Below are positions 9,260 to 15,292 of a DNA stretch of 16,192 bases, one piece after another. Position numbers and translations under genes: made by a program. The stretch's first letter is position 1; every line of letters starts with the position of its first letter. Below the pieces are notes generated by a model. It was not told where the DNA came from. It ran no database searches and saw nothing but the letters and a program-made list of their open reading frames with translations. Source of the stretch: an uncultured bacterium (GTDB taxonomy: Bacteria; Bacillota_I; Bacilli_A; Mycoplasmatales; Metamycoplasmataceae); contig CAKNAO010000005.1 of the NCBI GenBank assembly GCA_929200685.1, positions 1-16,192 on the forward strand, given 5' to 3'.

Positions 9260-9568
9260 TTATAAATAAGGATTAATTTTTAACATTGACACTAATGAAA
9301 AACAAAAACCAATTCCACCTAGACTTCCAAGCATTAAAACAATAGCATTAATTTTTAACAATTTTTCATTTTTTGATTCTCTAGAAAGTCTAAAAATATT
9401 AAAACCACAAATAAATAATATAAAACCTGAAATTCCAGTTATAAAATAACCTATTACAATTAAAAAGACATCATAATTTGAATCATATAAATCTGAAAAA
9501 ATAAAACAAGTAATACCAAATGGCATTAACATTGAAAATATTATTGATACATTTAAATATTTATTCAT
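9260..9568 (-). CDS. Small three-helix membrane protein, function unknown
   Basis: 102 aa, not recognised. Three hydrophobic segments at about residues 7-25, 33-60 and 72-96, with a short charged loop (RLSRESKNEK) between the second and third. Under the positive-inside rule this loop should face the cytosol. There is no lipobox at the N-terminus. ATG 9568 has AAGG about 7 nt upstream. It converges on dps with a 13-bp gap and is divergent from the Bax inhibitor-like gene, from which 71 bp separate it. A real gene is supported by the Shine-Dalgarno, the coherent membrane topology and the lack of any better frame here. Confidence 0.7.
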   Translation of the reverse strand: MNKYLNVSIIFSMLMPFGITCFIFSDLYDSNYDVFLIVIGYFITGISGFILFICGFNIFRLSRESKNEKLLKINAIVLMLGSLGGIGFCFSLVSMLKINPYL

Positions 9569-9610
9569 TTTTTTACCTTAATTTTTATGTTAATTAAATT
9601 TTAATTTGTA

Positions 9611-9634
9611 TATAATTATTATACATATAAGGAG
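9611..9634 (+). promoter_or_regulatory. Promoter and ribosome binding site of the BI-1-like gene
   Basis: TATAAT at 9611-9616, followed by AAGGAG at 9629-9634, 5 nt before ATG 9640. No convincing -35 is seen. This start has a short leader with a Shine-Dalgarno, unlike the leaderless starts of dps and obg. Confidence 0.6.
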
Positions 9635-9639
9635 TATTT

Positions 9640-10416
9640 ATGAATAAAAACATTATTTTTTCTTCCACAAAACAAAAAAAAATGGTAAGTAGATCTTTTC
9701 TAGTAGCTGGAATAAGTTTTTTATTAATTTGCTTGATAGGTTATATTTCTTCAATTATTGTAGATAGTGCTGGACTTCTTAAAGAAGTAAATAGTAATAC
9801 AAAATTTGATTTTGCATTTTATGAAGCATATGGAAAATTAGCAAAACTTTCAATAGCATCTATAGTATTAATTTTTATTGCAATGATTTTAAGTATTTAT
9901 TGACAATTTAGATTTTTAAAAGTTTCTAACACATTTATGTATGTAGTTTTTGGTGTTTATATTCTAGCTCAAGGATTTGGGTTTGGAATATTATTTACAA
10001 CTTGAAATGCAATTGAATTAATTGGAATATTTGCTATTGGAGGAGGACTTTTTACTGCAATGGGAACCTATGGTTATTTTGCTAAAGATCTTTCTTCATG
10101 AGGAAGAATTTTAAGTATTTATGGTTTAACAATTTTTGTAATGTGATTAATTTCATTTTTATTAATATATTTAGGAATAATAAATGCTAAAGCAAGTTAT
10201 TCAATGTTTACAATTGCATTTGGTATTTTATTTCTAGGTTATACAGCATATGATGTGTGATTACTTAAAAAAACTTCTCAATGACAAGAAGCAACAGGTA
10301 ATTTAAATGAAGAAATGGAATATAGATTAACATTATTTTTTGGTTTTAGATTATTAGTAGATTTAATTGGACTTATTTGAATTGTTGTGAGATTTGTAAT
10401 AATGTCTAGAAATTAA
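9640..10416 (+). CDS. Bax inhibitor-1/YccA family membrane protein
   Basis: 258 aa with about seven hydrophobic helices. The N-terminal 30 residues are polar and basic before TM1. The C-terminal half contains the family features: FTAMGTYGYFAKDLSSWGRI, then GYTAYDVWLLKK, a polar loop, and a final LFFGFRLLVDLIGLIWIVVRF segment. In BI-1/YetJ proteins paired aspartates in the last helices form a pH-sensitive calcium-leak gate; here Asp residues lie in AYDVW and LVDLIG. Role in bacteria is uncertain (calcium homeostasis, membrane stress). Single-gene unit, followed directly by the promoter of the FMN riboswitch transcript. Confidence 0.85.
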
Positions 10417-10441
10417 TTTCTTAATTATATAAGTTTTTTAA

Positions 10442-10447
10442 TATAAT
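10442..10447 (+). promoter_or_regulatory. Promoter -10 of the FMN riboswitch transcript
   Basis: TATAAT at 10442-10447. Start of transcription would fall near 10453-10455, so that the RNA begins with the TGCAAC that can pair with GTTGCA just before the aptamer. Confidence 0.6.
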
Positions 10448-10452
10448 GAGTT

Positions 10453-10580
10453 TGCAACATAAAAGTTGCAGTTTCCTGACAGGGTTAAATTCCCTACCGG
10501 ATGTAAAAGTCATCGTACTCAATGAGCATGATAATGTGGAATTCATTAACCGATAGTAAAGTCTAAAGATAGTTATTGCA
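10453..10580 (+). ncRNA. FMN riboswitch (RFN element)
   Basis: The conserved FMN aptamer blocks are present in order: AGGGTTAAATTCCCTACCGG at 10481-10500, TGTAAAAGTC, GAGCATGAT, TGTGGAATTCATTAACCGA and AGTAAAGTCTAAAG ending near 10567. These correspond to the CAGGGTGAAATTCCCGACCGG, GTGATAGTCC, GAGCCTGAT, GTGAGATTCC and CAGTATAGTCTGGATG segments of the family. The closing helix P1 is TGCAGT (10467-10472) with ATTGCA (10575-10580), including one G-U pair. The 5' flank 10453-10466 is included because TGCAAC there can compete for the P1 arm. FMN binding normally turns off the gene downstream, here a transporter. Confidence 0.92.
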
Positions 10581-10581
10581 T

Positions 10582-10643
10582 CTTTCTATAAAAGAAAGTT
10601 TATTTTTAAAATAAGGAAACTCCAAAAAAGGAGTTTTTAATTT
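10582..10643 (+). promoter_or_regulatory. Riboswitch expression platform with SD-sequestering hairpin
   Basis: CTTTC/GAAAG (10582-10586 and 10594-10598) forms a small hairpin. AAACTCC (10617-10623) pairs with GGAGTTT (10630-10636), whose GGAG is the Shine-Dalgarno of the transporter (AAGGAG, 10628-10633; ATG at 10644). When formed, this stem would hide the ribosome site. AGTTTATT (10597-10604) could instead pair with AATAAGGAAACT (10610-10621, GG bulged) and free it. A short T run (10634-10638) follows, so weak termination is also possible. Confidence 0.6.
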
Positions 10644-11756
10644 ATGAAAAAAATTAAAAAAATATTAAAAAAAATAGAACATAAAAAAATATGATTTAAT
10701 TCAATGATAGGTATGACTTGGGGTTTTATTGCTACTTTAATTGTAGGAACAATTATTGGAATTTTTGGTTTATATTCTAAAAATAATGTATTTATTTCTA
10801 TAAAAAATGCACTTACTTTTTTAACACCATTTGGAATAGGAGTAGGAATAGGAATAAAAAATAAATTAAAACCTTTACAAATATTTGCAACTAGTATTTG
10901 TGCATTTATTGTTTCTAAATCTCTTATAAAACCATATTTAAAAAATCAAGAATTTATTTTTAATTCAATAAAAATAAATTTAGAAATGAAAATGTTTATT
11001 CCAGGAGATATTTTTGCAGCATGACTTAGTGGTGTGATTATGCTTTATTTTTTTAAATTTTATAAATTTGAAACATATTTAGATATTTTTTTATTACCAA
11101 TAATTGGAATTTTAATTGGTGTTATAAATATGTTTTGACTAACTTATTTTACTTCATTAATTACAATTTTATTTGAATGAATAATTTTAAATACAATTAA
11201 TCATAAATTATGAATCGGGATTTTGCTTGCTCCAATTTTTGGTTCAATAATGGGTCTAGCATTATCACTTCCGACTTCAAGTGCTGCTATGGCTTTTGCT
11301 CTCAATTTGCACGGAGATGCAGCAATTGTAGCAATTGCTGCAACAGCAGGACAAATGATTTCATTTGGTGTAATGACTTACATGCTAACAAAAAATGTTT
11401 GAAAATCCATTTCAATTGGTTTTGGTACAACAATGCTTCAGATGAAAAATTTTGTTAGAAAACCATTTTTATTAGTTATTCCCACATTAGTATCTGCATT
11501 AGGAGGAGTGATTTCTCTTTCAATATTTTCAAATAGTCTTCCATTTTATTCACCAAGCACAACAAGTGGAATGGGAACATCAGGATTATATGGACAAATT
11601 TTTACATTAAAAGAAAATGGTTGAAATAACATATATGCTTGATTAAATGTTATTTTTATCCAACTTTTATTACCTTCTATGTTAACAATTCCTCTTGTTT
11701 ATTTAGCAACAAAAAAAGGTTTAATTAAAAATAAAGATTTAATTATTGAAGGATAA
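10644..11756 (+). CDS. PTS EIIC-like transporter, probable riboflavin importer
   Basis: 370 aa. A basic N-terminus (about 20 residues) precedes 8-10 hydrophobic helices. The central and C-terminal parts contain GSIMGLALSLPTSSAAMAFAL, GDAAIVAIAATAGQM and a SGMGTSGLYGQ motif, typical of the PTS_EIIC_2 type of membrane protein. No IIA or IIB domain is fused or adjacent, so sugar phosphotransfer is not supported. Control by an FMN riboswitch, with no riboflavin biosynthesis genes nearby, points to riboflavin or flavin uptake. RibV is a named riboflavin transporter family from Mesoplasma; I cannot confirm that this protein belongs to it. ATG 10644 is set by the AAGGAG in the riboswitch platform. 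The last codons form the ribosome site of pncB. Confidence 0.75.
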
Positions 11757-11759
11757 AAA

Positions 11760-12740
11760 ATGAAAAAATATTCAGCAATTTATTTTAAAAAAACATCAAA
11801 AATAATTAAAAAAATTAAGCCTAATTCAATTGTTACAATTCAATTTTTCCAAAGAAAAAATAAAGCTATTTTTGCTGGTATAAATGAAGTTTTAGAACTT
11901 TTAGAAAAAAATACTAATACTTTCAAATATCAAATTAAATACTTAAAAGAAAATTCAAAAATTAATTCTAAAGATGTTGTTTTAGAATTAAAAGGAAATT
12001 ATTCAGATTTTGGTATTTATGAAGGAATAATTGATGGAATTCTCACTAGAGCAACTTCACTTGCTACCAATGCTCGAAAAATTTTAAAAGCTGCTAAAAA
12101 CAAAAAAGTAATATGTATGTCTGATAGATCTGATCATTATATTAATCAAGAAAATGATGGAAAATATATTGCAATTGGTGGAATTAAAACTCAAGTAACT
12201 GAAGCTCAAGTTCTTAAACATGATGGAAAAGCAATTGGAACTATACCTCATATATTAATTCAAATGTTTAATGGTGATTTAATAAAAGCTTTAAAAGCAT
12301 ATGAAAAAATATTTCCAAAAGAAAATTTAATTGCACTTGTAGATTTTAATAATGATGTAATTTCTGATTCTTTAAAAGCTTTTAAAGAATTTGGGAATAA
12401 ATTAAAAGCAGTAAGGGTTGATACAGCAGGAGATGTTTCAGATGTAATGTTTAAAAATAATGAAGAATATGGAGTTACTCCAAATCTTATCAAAAATTTA
12501 AGAAATGCTTTAAATAATAACGATGCAAATAAAGTAAAAATAATTGTTTCTTCTGGATTTGATGAAGAAAAAATAAAATTATTTGAAAAAGAAAATACAC
12601 CAGTAGATTACTATGGTGTAGGAGCATCACTTCTTAAAATAAAAAATTATTTTACAGCTGATGCTGTTGAAATAGATGGTAAAAAAATTGCTAAAAAAGG
12701 AAGAAAAAAGCAAAACACTTCTTTGCTTAAAATTTATTAA
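11760..12740 (+). CDS. pncB: Nicotinate phosphoribosyltransferase
   Basis: 326 aa enzyme forming nicotinate mononucleotide from nicotinate and PRPP, the entry step of NAD salvage. Motifs visible: GTIPH (residues 160-164), RVDTAGD (219-225) for the phosphoribosyl site, a VSSGF turn (263-267) and GVGAS (286-290), the C-terminal phosphate-binding loop. It is shorter than the roughly 400-residue enzymes of other bacteria, as expected for a compact mollicute form. ATG is 3 nt after the transporter stop and its Shine-Dalgarno GAAGGA lies in the last transporter codons. It is therefore almost certainly co-transcribed and may be translationally coupled to the FMN-controlled gene. Confidence 0.88.
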   Translation: MKKYSAIYFKKTSKIIKKIKPNSIVTIQFFQRKNKAIFAGINEVLELLEKNTNTFKYQIKYLKENSKINSKDVVLELKGNYSDFGIYEGIIDGILTRATSLATNARKILKAAKNKKVICMSDRSDHYINQENDGKYIAIGGIKTQVTEAQVLKHDGKAIGTIPHILIQMFNGDLIKALKAYEKIFPKENLIALVDFNNDVISDSLKAFKEFGNKLKAVRVDTAGDVSDVMFKNNEEYGVTPNLIKNLRNALNNNDANKVKIIVSSGFDEEKIKLFEKENTPVDYYGVGASLLKIKNYFTADAVEIDGKKIAKKGRKKQNTSLLKIY

Positions 12741-12756
12741 AAATAAAAAAATTCAT

Positions 12757-12771
12757 ATCAAAATCTTTGAT
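12757..12771. terminator. Possible bidirectional terminator between convergent genes
   Basis: ATCAAA (12757-12762) pairs with TTTGAT (12766-12771) around a 3-nt loop. The A-rich 12741-12750 gives a T-rich tail on the minus strand. The stem is short, so this is weak support. Confidence 0.3.
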
Positions 12772-12968
12772 TAAATAATTTTAATTAATTTTTGTTTTTT
12801 TCCATTTCTATAAACATGTATTATCTCAACAGGTTCATTTTCACGTGTATGTAAACCTTTTTTGGCCTTTCTTCTAAAATTAAGTACTTTATTTTCAATT
12901 CCATCAACTGTATGATCTTCAGCTATAACTTCTCTATTTGATTTTAAAATTGCTTTATATTGATACAT
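12771..12968 (-). CDS. Small basic conserved-looking protein, function unknown
   Basis: 65 aa from ATG 12968. Sequence begins MYQYKAILKSNREVIAE, followed by a cluster of basic residues (NFRRKAKKGLHTR) and ends EIIHVYRNGKKQKLIKII. It alternates short hydrophobic and polar segments, suggesting a small beta-rich fold, with no membrane helix or signal. It reminds me of short proteins annotated only as a conserved family in several mycoplasmas (MAG6790-like), but I cannot verify this. The GTG at 12980 is a possible upstream start, but GGGTGG spacing favours the ATG. It follows rarA by 24 nt on the same strand, so it is likely in its operon. The basic cluster could bind nucleic acid; that is a guess. 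Confidence 0.65.
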   Translation of the reverse strand: MYQYKAILKSNREVIAEDHTVDGIENKVLNFRRKAKKGLHTRENEPVEIIHVYRNGKKQKLIKII

Positions 12969-12992
12969 AATATCAACCACCCTTTCATATAT

Positions 12993-14156
12993 TTAAATTT
13001 TATCATTTTTATTTTTTTTAAATATTTTTTCATTTTTAATTTCATTTGGCATATATTGTTGTTTTACATAACCACCATAATTGTGTGGATATTTATAACC
13101 AATACCATTTCCAAGCTCTTTTGCATTTTTATAATGTCCATCTTTTAAATGTTTTGGAATTTCAAATACTCCTCTTTTTTTAATTAAATTCATTGCATTA
13201 TTTCTTGCAATAACTGTAGCATTAGATTTATTAGATTTACATATTTCAATTACTATATAAGTTAAAATAATTCCAGCCTCAGGGAAACCAATTTTTTTAA
13301 CATTTTCAAGTGCACTTGTAACTCTTAAAGTTAAATTAGGATTTGCTAAGCCAACATCTTCATAAGTTGCCATTATTATTCTCCGTTCCATTCCTATAAA
13401 ATCACCACTTTTAATCAATAATGCAAGATAATAAAGTGAAGCATCAATATCAGAACCACGAAGTGATTTATGAAATGCACTCAAAAGATCAAAATGTCCA
13501 TCACTTTTTTTATCTGAATAAAAATGAGATGAAGATAAAACATTTTTAATAATGGATTCAGTAATTTTTCTTTCACCATAAAGTTTTTTAATTAAATTTA
13601 GAGAATTAATTGCATATCTAAAATCTCCATTAGAAATTAAAGCAATTTTTTTAATAAGTTTTTCAGTTATTTTAATATCAATAATTTTATTTTTAACAAT
13701 TTTTTTTAATCCTTTTGCAATATCATCAACATTTAATGAGTTAAGTTCCAAAATATGCATTCTCGAACGAAGAGCAGGAATAATGTTGAAGTAAGGGTTT
13801 TCAGTAGTAGTTGCAATTATTGTTATATTTTTTTTTTCAATTATAGGCAAAAGAATATCTTGTTTATCTTTATTAAGTCTATGAATTTCATCAATAATAA
13901 TTACATCTGAAAGATCAATATGAGTTTCAAGTTCTTTTTTTGTTCCAATTGTTGCATTAAAATATGAGAAAGAAACTTTTCATTCTTTACAAAGAACATA
14001 AGCTATTGAAGTTTTACCAACTCCTGGTTTTCCATATAAAAGAAGTGGAGTAATATGTTTTTTTTCAACTAATTTATTTAAAAATTTAATAATGTGTTTT
14101 TGACCTATTATTTCACTAATTTTATTAGGTCTAATATTAATTCAAAAATTATTCAT
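12993..14156 (-). CDS. rarA: Replication-associated recombination protein RarA (AAA+ ATPase)
   Basis: 387 aa clamp-loader-like AAA+ ATPase (RarA/MgsA/WRNIP1 family) acting at stalled replication forks. N-terminal RPNKISEIIGQ precedes Walker A GKPGVGKT at 42-49, Walker B VIIIDEIHR (DEIHR 89-93), sensor-1 ATTTENP and an arginine-finger region PALRSRM. The C-terminal domain shows GDFRYAINSLN, RGSDIDASLYYLA, a MATYEDVGLANP segment and the family's final GIGYKYPHNYGGYVKQQYMP signature. Slightly shorter than the usual 420-450 residues. No Shine-Dalgarno is seen; TAAAAT lies 6 nt before ATG 14156, implying a leaderless mRNA. Two internal TGA codons encode Trp in the first 60 residues. Divergent from the gene at 14226. 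Confidence 0.93.
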
Positions 14157-14162
14157 AACTTA

Positions 14163-14168
14163 ATTTTA
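14163..14168 (-). promoter_or_regulatory. -10 element of the likely leaderless rarA transcript
   Basis: On the minus strand TAAAAT ends 6 nt before the rarA ATG, the same spacing as for dps and obg. No ribosome binding site is visible between them. Confidence 0.5.
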
Positions 14169-14225
14169 CATTAAATAATTTTAAACTTTTTATTGCCTTT
14201 TTACATATTTAAATAGGAGGTGAAA

Positions 14226-14489
14226 ATGAAACTTGAAGGATTTAAAAAAATGCCAATAAAAAAACAAGAAAAAATCTATGGTGGTTGAGCATGAATAGTG
14301 GCAGCAGTTCCTTTTGTACTTGAAGGTTTACTCTCTTTAACTACCACTTTAAAAGTATTAGAAAGTAATCAAGGTTCTGTAAAAACTAAAAAAGCAGATA
14401 TTAAATGAAGTACAAGTAAAGAAACAGAAACAAAATCAAGCAAAATATCAAAAGTTAAAGAGGTAAGAAGAATTTTTTATGTATTTTAA
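14226..14489 (+). CDS. Small protein with double-glycine leader-like N-terminus (bacteriocin-like candidate)
   Basis: 87 aa, too short and TGA-interrupted to stand out under the standard code. The start is fixed by AGGAGG at 14215-14220, 5 nt before ATG, the strongest ribosome site in the window. Residues 1-20 are polar and basic and end KMPIKKQEKIYGG, resembling a double-glycine leader: Gly at -2 and -1, Ile at -4, hydrophobic Met at -12. They lack the usual Glu at -8 and Leu at -7. Residues 21-45 form one hydrophobic helix (WAWIVAAVPFVLEGLLSL). The tail is rich in Lys, Ser and Thr and ends RRIFYVF. After cleavage the 67-residue product would be an amphipathic cationic peptide. No peptidase-containing exporter lies in the window. 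Alternative: an ordinary single-pass membrane protein. Single gene with its own terminator. Confidence 0.6.
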
Positions 14490-14508
14490 AATAATTCTAA
14501 TATCTTTT

Positions 14509-14568
14509 AAAATTCTAAGTATAAAATTTAATAAATAAAATTAAAAAAATGCTTAGAATTTTTCTTTT
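14509..14568 (+). terminator. Terminator-like long hairpin before the rplU promoter
   Basis: AAAATTCTAAG (14509-14519) is perfectly complementary to CTTAGAATTTT (14552-14562), followed by TCTTTT. The 32-nt loop is large, AT-rich and could hold a secondary AAAATTT/AAATTTT pairing. It begins 20 nt after the stop of the small protein and ends just before the rplU promoter. Confidence 0.6.
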
Positions 14569-14578
14569 ATATAAATTT

Positions 14579-14587
14579 TGCTATAAT
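14579..14587 (+). promoter_or_regulatory. Extended -10 promoter of rplU-rpmA
   Basis: TGCTATAAT: a perfect TATAAT (14582-14587) with TG one base upstream (14579-14580), the extended -10 form that compensates for a poor -35. Transcription would start near 14594, at the foot of the first leader hairpin. Confidence 0.75.
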
Positions 14588-14593
14588 GAAAAT

Positions 14594-14661
14594 GTTACAT
14601 TTAATTGTAACCGTTTTGAAAAGGTATTAAAGCATAGCACCTTTAGAACGTGACTATATAA
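14594..14661 (+). ncRNA. L21 leader-like autoregulatory RNA
   Basis: Two stems in the untranslated leader. First, GTTACA (14594-14599) with TGTAAC (14606-14611). Second, CGTT (14612-14615) with AACG (14647-14650) and, inside it, AAAGGT (14620-14625) with ACCTTT (14639-14644). The position before rplU and the AGGT...ACCTTTAGAACGTG segment resemble the L21 leader of Firmicutes, which is thought to bind a ribosomal protein and regulate the operon. The family assignment is from recollection of its layout. Confidence 0.65.
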
Positions 14662-14673
14662 TTAAAGGAAAAA

Positions 14674-14973
14674 ATGTTTGCAATTATTCAAACTGGAGGA
14701 AAACAACTTCTAGTTAAAAAAAATGATATTATATTTATTGAAAAACTTAAAGGTAAAGAGGGAGATTCTATTTCTTTTGATAAAGTTTTAATGTATGGAG
14801 AAAAAATTGGAAAACCTTATTTGAAGGATATTTCAATTACAGGAATCATTGAAAAGCAAAGTAAGCAAAAAAAAATTATTGTTTATAGACATAATTCAAA
14901 ATCTACACATAAAAGAAAATATGGGCATCGTCAACCATATACTCGTGTAAAAATTACTGGATTAAAAGGATAA
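14674..14973 (+). CDS. rplU: 50S ribosomal protein L21
   Basis: 99 aa. The N-terminus MFAIIQTGGKQLLVKKND is diagnostic of L21, followed by IFIEKLKGKEGDSISFDKVLM and a C-terminal KKIIVYRHNSKSTHKRKYGHRQPYTRVKI, the conserved basic RNA-binding block. L21 binds 23S rRNA and stabilises the large subunit. AAAGG at 14664-14668 precedes the ATG. The stop is 3 nt before the rpmA start, and rpmA's ribosome site (AAAAGGAT) overlaps the last codons. Confidence 0.98.
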   Translation: MFAIIQTGGKQLLVKKNDIIFIEKLKGKEGDSISFDKVLMYGEKIGKPYLKDISITGIIEKQSKQKKIIVYRHNSKSTHKRKYGHRQPYTRVKITGLKG

Positions 14974-14976
14974 AAT

Positions 14977-15231
14977 ATGTCAGCAGTTAAATCAGGTGGA
15001 AATTCAAAAAATGGTAGAGATTCAAATTCTAAAAGATTAGGATTAAAGATTAGTGATGGTCAATTTACATTAAGTGGAGGAATTATTTTTAGACAAAGAG
15101 GCACAAAAATTCATCCAGGAAAAAATGTTGGTAAAGGAAGAGATGATACTTTATTTTCAAAAATTAATGGATATGTTAAATATGAAAATAAAAAAAATAG
15201 AAAATATGTCTCTGTTTATATAAATAAATAA
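14977..15231 (+). CDS. rpmA: 50S ribosomal protein L27 (no cleavable N-terminal extension)
   Basis: 84 aa. NGRDSNSKRLG, a SGGIIFRQRGTKIHPG block and VGKGRDDTLF identify L27, whose N-terminus reaches the peptidyl-transferase centre. The N-terminus here is MSAVKSGG, aligning without gaps with M-A-H-K-K-A-G-G of E. coli, with Ala for His3 and Val for Lys4. Firmicutes L27 usually carries a leader ending in a Phe-rich cleavage site for the protease Prp, whose gene sits between rplU and rpmA. Here the frame upstream of the ATG is stopped two codons earlier (by the rplU TAA) and the 3-nt gap leaves no room for prp, so both extension and protease gene are absent. Confidence 0.97.
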   Translation: MSAVKSGGNSKNGRDSNSKRLGLKISDGQFTLSGGIIFRQRGTKIHPGKNVGKGRDDTLFSKINGYVKYENKKNRKYVSVYINK

Positions 15232-15238
15232 TTAATGA

Positions 15239-15270
15239 TTAAAAACAACTAACTTGTTAGTTGTTTTTAA
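15239..15270 (+). terminator. Intrinsic terminator after rpmA
   Basis: A perfect 15-bp inverted repeat, 15239-15253 with 15256-15270, with core AACAACTAAC/GTTAGTTGTT and a 2-nt centre (the loop probably opens by two pairs). The stem ends in a run of T. It begins 8 nt after the rpmA stop and isolates the ribosomal operon from obg. Confidence 0.9.
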
Positions 15271-15280
15271 TATTTGTGTT

Positions 15281-15286
15281 TATAAT
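15281..15286 (+). promoter_or_regulatory. -10 element of the leaderless obg transcript
   Basis: A perfect TATAAT ends 6 nt before the obg ATG and there is no Shine-Dalgarno. A -35 at normal distance would fall within the 3' arm of the rpmA terminator (TTAGTT at 15257-15262, 18-bp spacer; or TTGTTT at 15261-15266, 14-bp spacer). Confidence 0.65.
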
Positions 15287-15292
15287 TAATAT

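Noticed and set aside
11210..11458. Cys- and Asn-rich open frame inside the transporter gene
   Set aside because: It is an alternative frame of the transporter, without a ribosome site, and its odd composition comes from the real codons read out of phase.
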